Shown in pieces: positions 42,968-51,402 of a stretch of DNA of 64,000 nt. The notes under the pieces are model-generated. The model was given only the letters and a program-made list of their open reading frames with translations, was not told the DNA's origin and did not search any database. The stretch is from Halalkalicoccus tibetensis (GTDB taxonomy: Archaea > Halobacteriota > Halobacteria > Halobacteriales > Halalkalicoccaceae). The translations under genes and the position numbers were made by a program. Position 1 is the stretch's first letter, and each line of letters starts with the position of its first letter. The DNA is taken from positions 62,001-126,000 of the forward strand of contig NZ_JBBMXV010000003.1 of NCBI RefSeq assembly GCF_037996645.1. The letters are read 5' to 3'.

Positions 42968-43669
42968 ATGGGAAGCGACGAGGTGCGCGGGGCGGTCGAG
43001 ACGCGGCTCGCCGTCGGCGACCTGTCGGTGACCGCCCGCGACGTCGAGCTGCTCCGCGCGATCGCCGAGCACGGCTCGATCCACGCCGCGGCGAGCGCGC
43101 TCGAGCGCTCCTACGCCCACGCCCAGCGCCGGGTGGTCGAGCTCGAGGAGGCCGCGGGCCCGCTGGTCGAGCGGACCCGTGGCGGCTCGGGCGGCGGCGG
43201 GAGCACGCTCACCGAGAACGCCCGGGAGCTGCTGGCGCGCTTCGAGCGCCTCCGGACCGCCGCGGACGGCCTGACGGCGGTCGTCGAGAACGTCCTTCCC
43301 GGGCGGGTCGTCGAGCGTGACGGCGAGCTCGGGGTCGTCGACTGCCCGCCGGGGCGGGTGCGCGCGCTCGTTCCGGCAGAGGGCGAGGCGGTCGAGGCGA
43401 CGATCCGCTCGGACGCGATCACGCTGAGCCCGCCCGATGGAGCGCCCGCCCCGGGGGAGACCAGCGCGCGAAACCGGTTTCCCGCGACCGTCGAGGCCGT
43501 CGAGCGTGGCGAGGCGGTCGCGCGCGTCCGGCTCGCCGTGGACGGGACGCCGCTGGTCGCGCTGGTGACGCGGACGAGCGTCGAGCGCCTGGGGCTCGAG
43601 CCCGGCCGGGAGGTGGTCGCCTCGTTCAAGGCGACGGCGACGCGGGCGACGCCGACACACCCCGATTAA
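42968..43669 (+). CDS. ModE-like molybdate-responsive regulator
   Basis: A 233-residue regulator. Residues about 20-110 are a LysR-type winged helix (ARDVELLRAIAEHGSIHAAASALERSYAHAQRRVVELE) as in ModE, with a Gly-rich turn in the wing (GGSGGGGST). The C-terminal region about 165-225 (RFPATVEAVERGEAVARVRLAVDG) is a TOBE-type oxyanion domain. It would control molybdate uptake or molybdoenzyme genes; the formate dehydrogenase operon 6 kb away is a plausible target, by inference only. Its stop TAA lies in the TATA region of hemL. Confidence 0.85.
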   Translation: MGSDEVRGAVETRLAVGDLSVTARDVELLRAIAEHGSIHAAASALERSYAHAQRRVVELEEAAGPLVERTRGGSGGGGSTLTENARELLARFERLRTAADGLTAVVENVLPGRVVERDGELGVVDCPPGRVRALVPAEGEAVEATIRSDAITLSPPDGAPAPGETSARNRFPATVEAVERGEAVARVRLAVDGTPLVALVTRTSVERLGLEPGREVVASFKATATRATPTHPD

Positions 43670-43693
43670 GTAGCCCGACGCGCAAGCAGGGAT

Positions 43694-45034
43694 ATGACGC
43701 TTGAGAACTCGCGGGAGCTCTACGACCGGGCACTGTCGGTGCTTCCCGGGGGGGTGAACTCCTCGGTGCGCGCGGCGATCCAGCCGTATCCCTTCTTCGT
43801 CGAGCGCGGCGACGGCGGCCACGTGATCGACGCCGACGGCAACCGCTACATCGACTGGGTGATGGGGCTCGGCCCTCTCCTTCTGGGCCACGACCTTCCC
43901 CAGTCGGTCGAGTCAGCAGTGCAAAAGCAGGCCAGCGCCGGCCCGATGTACGGCGCGCCCACCGAGATCGAGGTCGAGCTCGCGGAGTTCGTCGCGCGCC
44001 ACGTCCCGAGCGTCGAGTCGGTCCGGTTCGTCAACTCGGGGACGGAGGCGACCGTTTCCGCCGTGCGCCTCGCGCGTGGCTACACGGGCCGCGAGAAGAT
44101 CGTCGTCATGCAGGGCGGCTATCACGGCGCCCAGGAGTCGACGCTGGTCGAGGGCGACGCCGACAGCCCGGCGCCGAGCACGAAGGGGGTTCCCCAGTCC
44201 TTTGCCGAGCACACCATCCCGGTGCCGTTCAACGACACCGAGGCCGTCGAACGGGTCTTCGAGGAGCGCGGCGAGGAGATCGCGGGCGTGCTCGTCGAGC
44301 CGATCCTCGCGAACAAGGGGATCGTCTCCCCGGTCGACGGCTACCACGAGACCCTCAGGAAGCTCACCCGCGAGCACGGCTCGCTTCTGATCTTCGACGA
44401 GGTCATCACCGGCTTCCGGGTGGGCGGGCTCGCCTGCGCCCAGGGGAAGTTCGGCATCACTCCGGACGTGACGACGTTCGGCAAGATCGTCGGCGGGGGC
44501 TTTCCCGTCGGCGCGATCGGCGGGCGTTCGGAGGTCATCGAGTCGTTCACCCCCTCGGGCGACGTCTTCCAGGCGGGCACCTTCTCGGGCCACCCCGTGA
44601 CGATGGCCGCCGGATTGGAGACGCTGAAGTACGCCGCCGAGAACGACGTCTACGACCACGTGAACGGGCTGGGCGAGCGGATGCGATCGGGGCTGACGGA
44701 CATCTGTGCGGACCAGGCCCCCGAGTACACGGTCGTGGGGACCGACAGCCTGTTCAAGGTGATCTTCACGCGCGAGGCACCCGTCGAGGGCGGGAGCCAC
44801 TGCGGGTCGGGCTGCGAGCAGCGCACCGACTGCTCGCGCTACACCCACTGTCCGAAGACCGGCGCGGACGTCGCGAGCGCGGAGGTCGATCGCTGGAACC
44901 GGCTGCTGTGGCCCGCGATGCGCGAGCAGGGGGTCTTCCTCAGCCAGAACCAGTTCGAGTCCCAGTTCGTGAGCGACGCCCATACCGAGGAGGACGTCGA
45001 GGAGACCCTCGAGGCGTACAAGCACGCCCTGTAG
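43694..45034 (+). CDS. hemL: Glutamate-1-semialdehyde 2,1-aminomutase
   Basis: PLP enzyme that converts glutamate-1-semialdehyde to 5-aminolevulinate. The 446-aa protein has GGVNSSVRA, the PLP phosphate contacts [18 protein letters not shown], and the catalytic Lys264 in [13 protein letters not shown] cysteine-rich insert near residue 375 ([18 protein letters not shown]) could bind zinc; similar inserts occur in other haloarchaeal HemL. A TATA-like GATTAAGT at 43664-43671 sits about 27 bp upstream, so the mRNA is probably leaderless. The next gene starts directly after its stop. Confidence 0.96.
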   Translation: MTLENSRELYDRALSVLPGGVNSSVRAAIQPYPFFVERGDGGHVIDADGNRYIDWVMGLGPLLLGHDLPQSVESAVQKQASAGPMYGAPTEIEVELAEFVARHVPSVESVRFVNSGTEATVSAVRLARGYTGREKIVVMQGGYHGAQESTLVEGDADSPAPSTKGVPQSFAEHTIPVPFNDTEAVERVFEERGEEIAGVLVEPILANKGIVSPVDGYHETLRKLTREHGSLLIFDEVITGFRVGGLACAQGKFGITPDVTTFGKIVGGGFPVGAIGGRSEVIESFTPSGDVFQAGTFSGHPVTMAAGLETLKYAAENDVYDHVNGLGERMRSGLTDICADQAPEYTVVGTDSLFKVIFTREAPVEGGSHCGSGCEQRTDCSRYTHCPKTGADVASAEVDRWNRLLWPAMREQGVFLSQNQFESQFVSDAHTEEDVEETLEAYKHAL

Positions 45035-45694
45035 ATGGCCGGCGGGCCGTGGTACCGGCTGCTCGAGAGCCTGCTGTTCGCGCTCCCCCCGGTGATCGGG
45101 GTCGGGATCGTCGGCGTTCTTCAGGGCCACCCCGACCCGTTGGTCGGGCGGGTGCTGGTCGCCGTCGCGAGCGTCGGGAGCGTCCTGATCCGGGTCGGCG
45201 TTCCGCTTTCGATCCTGTTCGACGGCCGCGAGCTCCGCCGCCGCGGGGAATGGTCGCCGAACGCTCCCCTCTACGCGCTGGGGGCGCTCCTGGTCTCGGC
45301 ACCCGCGGTCGGGCTACTCTACCTCTACCGGCGTCACGACCGGGTGGCCGTCTCGCCCGGCTGGAACGGCTGGTGGGTCGTCGTCGCCGCCTCGCTTGGC
45401 GGGGCGCTCTCGGGAATCCCGATCGCCCTGCTCGCGTACGTCCTCGCGCTGCCCGCGCCCGTCGTCGCCATCCCGGCCGTGCTGGGAAGCCTCGCGCTGG
45501 CGGCGTTCCCGGTGGGGATCTACCGGGACGCGGTCTACCTGCGCAACTCCGATTCGAGCTGGCGGCCGAACCCGGCGCTCTACCTGGCGCTCGCGTTCGT
45601 GAGCCTGCTTGTTGCGCTCCTCCAGCCCCCGGTGGCGGCCTACTACCTCTACCGACGCGAGACGGACCTGCCGACGGCCCGAGGAGGTGGATAA
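45035..45694 (+). CDS. Six-helix membrane protein with an internal duplication, function unknown
   Basis: A 219-residue protein with about six hydrophobic helices. Two halves look alike: the first has GRELRRRGEWSPNAPLYALG and later LLYLYRRHDRV, the second VYLRNSDSSWRPNPALYLAL and later YYLYRRETDL. That suggests an ancient three-helix duplication. I do not know the family. Its ATG immediately follows the hemL stop, so it is the second gene of that transcript; a link to haem precursors is only positional. Confidence 0.75.
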   Translation: MAGGPWYRLLESLLFALPPVIGVGIVGVLQGHPDPLVGRVLVAVASVGSVLIRVGVPLSILFDGRELRRRGEWSPNAPLYALGALLVSAPAVGLLYLYRRHDRVAVSPGWNGWWVVVAASLGGALSGIPIALLAYVLALPAPVVAIPAVLGSLALAAFPVGIYRDAVYLRNSDSSWRPNPALYLALAFVSLLVALLQPPVAAYYLYRRETDLPTARGGG

Positions 45695-45753
45695 ACGGGC
45701 TGCCCATGCAAGCATCGTCAGGAAGCCGAACCCGGGAGTATCTACGTGTTGCA

Positions 45754-46482
45754 ATGGCACATAGCTTCACCGAGGACGACGAGGGCAAGACCGTCGTCAA
45801 CGACCAGGGCGATGAGGTCGGTATCATCGCGGACGTCGAGCACGGAACGGCCTACGTCGACCCCGATCCCGGGGTAACCGACAAGATCAAGTCGAAACTC
45901 GGGTGGGACGACCGGGGCGAGGACACCTACCCGCTGCAGGAGGAGTCCGTCGACTCGGTCACCGACGACGAGATCCGGCTCGGGTCGGCGACCACGACCG
46001 GCTCCGGCGTCGATGCCGGGACCGGCGGCTCCGACACCACGACCGGATCCGGTGCCAACACGCCGACGGGCGACGCCGGCACGGCCGGCGCCGGCACCAC
46101 CGGCGGGACGACCGGTGCCGCCGGCAACGCCGACAGCGGCGTCACCGACGACGATGACGGCCTCATCGGCGACGACGACGATACCGTCGGGAGCGACGAC
46201 GGACTCACCGACGACGACGACGGAATCATCGGTGACGACGACGACACCATCGGTAGCGACGACGATGGGTTCACCGACGATGACGACACCATCGGCGACG
46301 ATGACGACGGACTGCTGGACGACGACGATGACACCATCGGCGACGACGACGATGGGATCATCGGCGACGACGACGATACGATCGGCGATGACGACGACGG
46401 ACTGCTGGACGATGACGATGATACGATCGGTGACGACGACGATGGTCTGCTGGACGACGATGACGACGACACGCGTCGGTAG
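45754..46482 (+). CDS. PRC-barrel protein with a long Asp-rich repeat tail
   Basis: A 242-residue protein in three parts. Residues 1-80 are a PRC-barrel-like domain (FTEDDEGKTVVNDQGDEVGI, GTAYVDPDPG, DEIRLGS). About 80-130 is a Gly/Thr/Ala linker. The last 110 residues are runs of four or five Asp separated by two- or three-residue steps such as GLL, TIG, GII and GFT. The period is about 7-8 residues, and GAC and GAT codons alternate. Such runs could bind divalent cations or keep the protein soluble in high salt. No signal peptide is seen. It faces a convergent HTH_10 gene. Confidence 0.8.
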   Translation: MAHSFTEDDEGKTVVNDQGDEVGIIADVEHGTAYVDPDPGVTDKIKSKLGWDDRGEDTYPLQEESVDSVTDDEIRLGSATTTGSGVDAGTGGSDTTTGSGANTPTGDAGTAGAGTTGGTTGAAGNADSGVTDDDDGLIGDDDDTVGSDDGLTDDDDGIIGDDDDTIGSDDDGFTDDDDTIGDDDDGLLDDDDDTIGDDDDGIIGDDDDTIGDDDDGLLDDDDDTIGDDDDGLLDDDDDDTRR

Positions 46483-46496
46483 GCCGTTCGCAGTTC

Positions 46497-47153
46497 CTAC
46501 AATTCTTCGGGCGCACCCGTGGTGAGTGCCGACTCGATCAGGTTCCGGTGGCCCCGGCGCAGCCGCTCGGAGAGCGCCTGGTGTGAGATGCCGAGGGCTG
46601 CGGCGAACTCGCCGAGCGTGATCTCCCGCGGGACGCTGTAGTAGCCCCGCTCGACGCCCCCCACGAGCGTGTCGTGTTGCTCCTCCGTGAGGCCGTAGCG
46701 GCTGTGGCGCTCCCCGGCGAGGTCGTAGACGCTCGCTACCTCGAACTCGAAGCCCGCCTCCCGACAGCGGCCATAGGTCGCCGAGAGCGACGCCCGATCG
46801 GAGAAGAGCACCCGGAGGCGCCACCGCCCATCGCTGCCGGTCGCCGAGAGGACCGTCGAGTCGCCGTCGAGGATCGTTCGGATCGGATCGATCGAGTCCA
46901 CCCAGTCCATCCGATAGAGCCGTTCGTCGTCGAGCTCGGAGAGGCACTCGACCCCGTCGACGGTCGGGTCGTCGGACAGCGCCGCCTCCAGGGTCTCGAA
47001 CTCGTCGGTCCGGGCCCACACGAACGGGATCAGGCGCTCCTCGCGGTGGGCCGCGACGCGTTCGATCTCGAACTCGACGTCGGGGACGCCCACGAGGGCG
47101 TCCCGCAGCGCGAACTCCGCGGCCGGCATCGTGAGCTCCGCGATCGTTCCCAT
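46497..47153 (-). CDS. HTH_10 family transcriptional regulator
   Basis: A 218-residue regulator of the bacterioopsin-activator type. The N-terminal 150 residues are the Bat-like sensor domain (FALRDALVGVPDVEFEIERVAAH, WRLRVLFSDRASLSATYGRC) and the C-terminus is HTH_10 (YGLTEEQHDTLVGGVERGYY, then LGISHQALSERLRRGHRNL). It is divergent from hemC; the start at 47153 follows a TATA-like CTTATCC near 47180 on the minus strand. It may control the hemC operon, by position. A close paralogue lies at 53207-53872. Confidence 0.88.
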   Translation of the reverse strand: MGTIAELTMPAAEFALRDALVGVPDVEFEIERVAAHREERLIPFVWARTDEFETLEAALSDDPTVDGVECLSELDDERLYRMDWVDSIDPIRTILDGDSTVLSATGSDGRWRLRVLFSDRASLSATYGRCREAGFEFEVASVYDLAGERHSRYGLTEEQHDTLVGGVERGYYSVPREITLGEFAAALGISHQALSERLRRGHRNLIESALTTGAPEEL

Positions 47154-47235
47154 GCAACGACCAAAAGGGCCGACAGGATAAGGATGCGCACCCGTCGCAT
47201 GGTTGTCACGTCGACCGACGATACCGACAACAGGC

Positions 47236-47243
47236 AGTATATG
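47236..47243 (+). promoter_or_regulatory. TATA box of the hemC operon
   Basis: AGTATATG is centred 28 bp before the hemC ATG at 47268, implying a leaderless hemC-sumT-hemD message. It lies in the 114-bp gap shared with the divergent HTH_10 regulator gene. Confidence 0.65.
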
Positions 47244-47267
47244 TGCCTCGGGGGCCGACGTGGCGGT

Positions 47268-48413
47268 ATGACCACGCGATCGAACCCGATCCGGCTGGCG
47301 ACGCGCGGATCGGACCTCGCGCTCGCCCAGGCCGAGTCGGTCAAGCGGGCGCTCTCGGGACGCCGGCGGGAGGTCGAGCTCGTCGAGGTCGAGACGACCG
47401 GCGACCGGATCCGCGACGAGCTCATCCACCGGCTGGGCAAGACCGGCGCGTTCGTCCGCAGCCTCGACGAGAAGGTACTAGAGGGGGAGGTCGACGGCGC
47501 GATCCACTCGATGAAGGACATGCCCACCGAGGACGCCGAGCTGGTCGTCGCCGCGATCCCCCAGCGCGGCCCGCCCGGCGACCGCCTCGTGACCCCCGAC
47601 GGGGCCACGCTAGAGGGGCTCCCCGAGGGCGCCGTCGTCGGCACGGGGAGCCTCCGTCGGAAGGCCCAGCTGCTGGCGGAGCGGCCCGACCTGACCGTCG
47701 AGCCGCTGCGGGGCAACGTCGACACCCGCGTCGAGAAACTGCTCTCGAAGCCGCTCAACGAGGAGTACGACCGCCGGGTGGCCGCCGACGAGGAACGAAA
47801 GGCAAGCACCGACGACGAGTTCGAGCCGGAGTTCGACCAACGGCCCGAGGAGTGGGTCGAGGAGCTCTCGGAACGCGAGCGGGCGGCCTTCGAGCGAAGC
47901 GAGTCCTTCGACGCGATCGTGCTCGCGGGTGCCGGCCTCGAGCGCTCGGGGCTGGATCGGGAGGTCCCCACGAGGGAGCTGCCCACGGAGTCGTTCGTCC
48001 CCGCGGCGGGCCAGGGCGCGATCGCGGTCGCGATGGCCGACGGCGAGCTCGCCCGCGAGGTCAACGACGCGATCGACCACCCCCGGAGCCGCGTCGAGAC
48101 GACCGTCGAGCGCTCGATTCTGGCGGCGCTGGGTGGCGGCTGCGTCGCGCCGATCGGGATCCACGCCGTGATCCAGGGCGAGTACGTCCGCACGCGGGTG
48201 CAGGTGCTCGCCCGCGAGGGCGATCCGACCATCTCGGTGACCCGCGACCTGCCCGTCGAGCGCCACGCCGAGGCCGCCCGCGAGCTCGCCGAGGAGCTCG
48301 CCGACCGGGGCGCGCGCGAGCTGATCGACGAGGCCAAACGCGAGGCGAGCGAGGAGGAGGTCGACACCGAGCGCACGGACGAAGAGGAGGGCGGCGACGA
48401 GGGCGGAAAATGA
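47268..48413 (+). CDS. hemC: Hydroxymethylbilane synthase (porphobilinogen deaminase)
   Basis: Polymerises four porphobilinogens into hydroxymethylbilane. The 381-aa protein has LATRGSDLALAQA, the active-site stretch GAIHSMKDMP, GTGSLRRKAQL, and the dipyrromethane-binding Cys292 in GGGCVAPIG. About 50 acidic residues are inserted between the second substrate motif and the strand DAIVLAGAGLERSG, as in other haloarchaeal HemC. The tail ends in a Glu/Asp-rich stretch. Its stop overlaps the sumT start (ATGA). Confidence 0.96.
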   Translation: MTTRSNPIRLATRGSDLALAQAESVKRALSGRRREVELVEVETTGDRIRDELIHRLGKTGAFVRSLDEKVLEGEVDGAIHSMKDMPTEDAELVVAAIPQRGPPGDRLVTPDGATLEGLPEGAVVGTGSLRRKAQLLAERPDLTVEPLRGNVDTRVEKLLSKPLNEEYDRRVAADEERKASTDDEFEPEFDQRPEEWVEELSERERAAFERSESFDAIVLAGAGLERSGLDREVPTRELPTESFVPAAGQGAIAVAMADGELAREVNDAIDHPRSRVETTVERSILAALGGGCVAPIGIHAVIQGEYVRTRVQVLAREGDPTISVTRDLPVERHAEAARELAEELADRGARELIDEAKREASEEEVDTERTDEEEGGDEGGK

Positions 48414-49186
48414 CGGGCACGGTCCATCTGGTGGGAAGCGGGCCCGGCGATCCGGAACTGCTGACGGTGAAGGCCAAGCGGCTGATCGAGGAGGGCGACG
48501 TCGTGCTCCACGACAAGCTGCCCGGCCCGGAGATCATCGACTCGATTCCGGAGGAGAGACGCGAGGACGTCGGCAAGCGCGCGGGCGGCGAGCGAACCAG
48601 CCAGGCGGAGATCAACGACCGGCTCGTCGAGCTCGCCCGCGAGGGCAAGCAGGTGGTGCGGCTGAAGGGCGGCGACCCGTTCGTCTTCGGCCGCGGCGGC
48701 GAGGAGATGGAGTACCTCCGCGAGCGGGGCATCGAGGTCGAGGTCGTCCCCGGGATCAGCTCCGCGATCGCCGCGCCGGCGGTCTTCGGGATCCCGGCGA
48801 CCCACCGCGAGCACGCGTCGAGCGTCTCCTTCGTCACCGGCCACGAGGACCCCACCAAGGAGGACTCGGCGATCGACTGGGGGGCGCTCGCGGCGACCGG
48901 CGGAACCATCGTCGTCCTGATGGGCGTCGGGAAGCTGCCCGACTACACCCGGGCACTGCGCGAGGCCGGGATGGACCCCGAGACGCCCGTCGCGCTGATC
49001 GAACGGGGCACCTGGCCCGAGGGGCGGGCGGTCGCTGGCACCCTCGAGACCATCGTCTCCGTGCGCGACGAGGAAGGGATCGAGCCGCCCGCGGTGACGG
49101 TGATCGGCGGGGTCGCGGGGCTCTACGCGGGTTCGGAGGGCAACGGAAGCGAAGACCCATTAGCAGGCGCTGAGGGGGAACCATGA
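48410..49186 (+). CDS. cobA: Uroporphyrinogen-III C-methyltransferase
   Basis: Methylates uroporphyrinogen III at C2 and C7 with SAM to give precorrin-2, for siroheme, cobalamin and alternative haem. The 258-aa protein has the SAM-binding GSGPGDPELLT at the N-terminus, RLKGGDPFVFGRGGEE, VVPGISSAIAAPA and VVLMGVGKL, the standard family motifs. It lies between hemC and hemD with four-base overlaps on both sides, so all three are co-translated. This placement is common in archaea that make siroheme-derived haem. Confidence 0.95.
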   Translation: MTGTVHLVGSGPGDPELLTVKAKRLIEEGDVVLHDKLPGPEIIDSIPEERREDVGKRAGGERTSQAEINDRLVELAREGKQVVRLKGGDPFVFGRGGEEMEYLRERGIEVEVVPGISSAIAAPAVFGIPATHREHASSVSFVTGHEDPTKEDSAIDWGALAATGGTIVVLMGVGKLPDYTRALREAGMDPETPVALIERGTWPEGRAVAGTLETIVSVRDEEGIEPPAVTVIGGVAGLYAGSEGNGSEDPLAGAEGEP

Positions 49187-49926
49187 CCCAGGAGACCCGA
49201 GTCGCGGTCTTCCGACCGGACGACGAACGGCTCTCGGAGGCCGTCGAGCTGCTCGAATCGCTCGGCGCGGACCCGGTAGCCGACCCGATGCTCGCGGTCG
49301 AGCCCACCGGCGCCGGGCCGCGCGAGGACGCCGACTACACTGTCCTCACGAGCAAGACCGGGGTCGAGCTCGCCCGAGCGGAGGGGTGGGAGCCCTCGGG
49401 AACGACCTGCGCGATCGGCAATCGAACGGCGAGAGCGCTGCGGGAGGCCGGCTACGAGGTGGACCTCGTTCCTGAAGAGTTCTCCTCGACCGGGCTGGTT
49501 CGCGCCCTCGAAGGGGAGGTAGGAGGTGCGCGCGTCGAGGTCGCTCGCTCCGATCACGGCAGCCCGGTTCTCACCGACGGACTGAACGACGCCGGCGCGT
49601 ACGTCCACGAGACGGTTCTCTACGAGCTGGTTCGCCCGCCCGAATCGGGCGTCTCGGCCGAGCGGGCCGCCGCCGGCGAGCTCGAGGGGGCGCTGTTCAC
49701 CTCCTCGCTGACGGTCGAGCACTTCCTCGCGGCCGCCGCGGAGCGGGGCCTGCGCGAGGAGGCGGTCGCGGGCCTTTCATCGGGAATCGTCGGCGCGATC
49801 GGCGAGCCGACCCGTGTGACCGCCGAGCGCGAAGGGATCGCTGTCGACGTCGTCCCCGACGCGGCGAGCTTCGACGAGCTGGCCTGCGACGTCGTCGAGC
49901 GGGCGGCGCCGAGCCACCACGAGTGA
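49183..49926 (+). CDS. hemD: Uroporphyrinogen-III synthase
   Basis: Closes hydroxymethylbilane to uroporphyrinogen III with inversion of ring D. The family is poorly conserved. The 247-aa protein shows the expected two-lobe pattern (VAVFRPDDERLSEAVELLES at the start, VLTSKTGVELARAEG, and the second-lobe ALFTSSLTVEHFLAAAAERG) and its operon position after hemC and cobA makes the call. The end is convergent with the S66 peptidase gene. Confidence 0.9.
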   Translation: MTQETRVAVFRPDDERLSEAVELLESLGADPVADPMLAVEPTGAGPREDADYTVLTSKTGVELARAEGWEPSGTTCAIGNRTARALREAGYEVDLVPEEFSSTGLVRALEGEVGGARVEVARSDHGSPVLTDGLNDAGAYVHETVLYELVRPPESGVSAERAAAGELEGALFTSSLTVEHFLAAAAERGLREEAVAGLSSGIVGAIGEPTRVTAEREGIAVDVVPDAASFDELACDVVERAAPSHHE

Positions 49927-49932
49927 GGCCGA

Positions 49933-50955
49933 TCAGGGCCGGGTGAAGCGGATCTCCCGTGCGCCCGCGTCGATCGTCATGGGTGCGCCCAGCGGCAGGG
50001 GAAGGTCCGGCGCGGCGTGGCCGAAGTCCAGATCGAAGACGACCGGCAGGTCGGGCTCGTACTCGCCGACGGTCCCCGCGATGACCCGGCGCTGGCGGCT
50101 GCGGTACTTCTCGCGTTCGTTGAGCGTCGAGCCGGGAGTCTCGGGCTTGCCGACGACCAGCGCCTCGCAGGCCTCGAGGATGCCCCGTTCGCCCAGCGCC
50201 ATGACGAAGCGCTCGACCATCGCGGCCTCGGGGGTCTCCCCGGAGGTCTCGACCGCGAGGACCCGCCCCTCGCAGGCCTCGCGGTCGAAGTAGGGCGTGT
50301 CGGTCAGCAGTTGGGACTCGAGCATCGCGAGACAGCCGCCGGTGACGGGCGCGGTGAGGACCTCCTCGCCGGCGTTGTGCCAGCGCCAGCCGTCATTCTC
50401 GAACCAGGTCCGGGGGGAGTTCGCCTCGAGGTCGTAGTACTCGTCGGTCCATTCCTCGGCCGGTGCGATCGGGCCGAACGGCGTCTCGAAGAGCGCGCGC
50501 TCGACCTGCTCGCGGGTGTAAGGATGCATTCGCGGGTCGGCGACGAGCGCGGGGAACAGCTGGGCGCCGTAGAAGGAGACGATCCCCAGCCCGTTGAGGA
50601 ACAGATGCAGGTGAGTGTTGTCGCTCGCGCCGTAGAACCGCGTCGGGCTGTCCCGGAGGCGCTCGGGCTCGAGATGGGGGAGCATCTGGAGCTCGCGGTT
50701 GCCGCCCATCGCGGCGACGACCCCTCGAACGTCCTCGCGCTCGAAGGCGCGGTGGACGTCCTCGGCGCGTGCCTCGGGGTTGGCCCGGAGCCACTCGGTG
50801 GTTCGGGTGGCGGTATCGAACACCTCGACCTCGAGGTCGAACGAGCGGAGGCGCTCGACGCCCCGCGAGAGCGCGCCGTTCGGAGGGGCATGCGAAGGGG
50901 CGACGACGGCGACGGTGTCGCCGCGGGAGATCGGCGGCGGGTAGGCGGCGTCCAT
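49933..50955 (-). CDS. S66 family LD-carboxypeptidase (MccF-like)
   Basis: A 340-residue serine peptidase of family S66. The N-terminal ISRGDTVAVVAPSHAPP, the AMGGNRELQMLPHL segment, and the nucleophile region FYGASDNTHLHL (Ser followed by Asp) are seen, with the Glu in AVETSGETPE and the His in DLDFGHAAPDLPLP completing the triad. Archaea lack peptidoglycan; in this family MccF members instead cleave aminoacyl-nucleotide toxins such as microcin C. Self-protection against such compounds is possible but not shown. Confidence 0.9.
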   Translation of the reverse strand: MDAAYPPPISRGDTVAVVAPSHAPPNGALSRGVERLRSFDLEVEVFDTATRTTEWLRANPEARAEDVHRAFEREDVRGVVAAMGGNRELQMLPHLEPERLRDSPTRFYGASDNTHLHLFLNGLGIVSFYGAQLFPALVADPRMHPYTREQVERALFETPFGPIAPAEEWTDEYYDLEANSPRTWFENDGWRWHNAGEEVLTAPVTGGCLAMLESQLLTDTPYFDREACEGRVLAVETSGETPEAAMVERFVMALGERGILEACEALVVGKPETPGSTLNEREKYRSRQRRVIAGTVGEYEPDLPVVFDLDFGHAAPDLPLPLGAPMTIDAGAREIRFTRP

Positions 50956-50991
50956 ACCGGCCCCACGCGGATGGGACGCTTTTCGGTTTCG

Positions 50992-51321
50992 CTATGTAGC
51001 GAGCTCCCGGCCCTTGGTTCCCAGCACGAAGAGGCCGACGACCAGGAGGAAAGCGCCGATGAGGGCGCTGCCGGTGAAGTAGAGCGACGCGCCGAGCGCC
51101 GTCAGCCCGAGCGCGAACGCGACCTGAAAGCGTGGGTCGAGCAGGCTCGTGACGAAGAGGCCGACCGCCAGCGTGAGCGTGACGTAGACGCCGATCAGGC
51201 TCGGCAGCGCGGCGACGGGGCCGACCCGTCGACTCGTGAGATACGTCGAGACGAGCGCCACCGCGAGCAGTCCGATCACGAGCAGCTTCAGCAAGGTTCC
51301 GACGCTCGAATCGGAGGCCAT
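50992..51321 (-). CDS. Four-helix membrane protein, function unknown
   Basis: A 109-residue protein with four hydrophobic segments (LLKLLVIGLLAVALVSTYL, AALPSLIGVYVTLTLAVGLF, and two in the second half) and almost no polar loops. I do not recognise a family. It lies 36 bp upstream of the S66 peptidase gene on the same strand... its own ATG at 51321 is divergent from the RecJ-like gene. Confidence 0.6.
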   Translation of the reverse strand: MASDSSVGTLLKLLVIGLLAVALVSTYLTSRRVGPVAALPSLIGVYVTLTLAVGLFVTSLLDPRFQVAFALGLTALGASLYFTGSALIGAFLLVVGLFVLGTKGRELAT

Positions 51322-51370
51322 ATCCCGGCTACGGCGGAACGGAACTAAACCTCCCCGTTTCGCTCCGGAA

Positions 51371-51378
51371 CTTTATAC
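51371..51378 (+). promoter_or_regulatory. TATA box of the DHH exonuclease gene
   Basis: CTTTATAC is centred about 28 bp before the ATG at 51403, so the mRNA is probably leaderless from that codon. This selects 51403 over the in-frame GTG at 51382. Confidence 0.65.
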
Positions 51379-51402
51379 CCGGTGACGGGCCAATCGGTGG
51401 TA

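Noticed and set aside
46140-46460. GACGAT-rich tract as a simple DNA microsatellite or assembly artefact
   Set aside because: Codons for Asp alternate irregularly and the frame stays open over about 110 codons, so the protein pattern rather than a DNA repeat is maintained.
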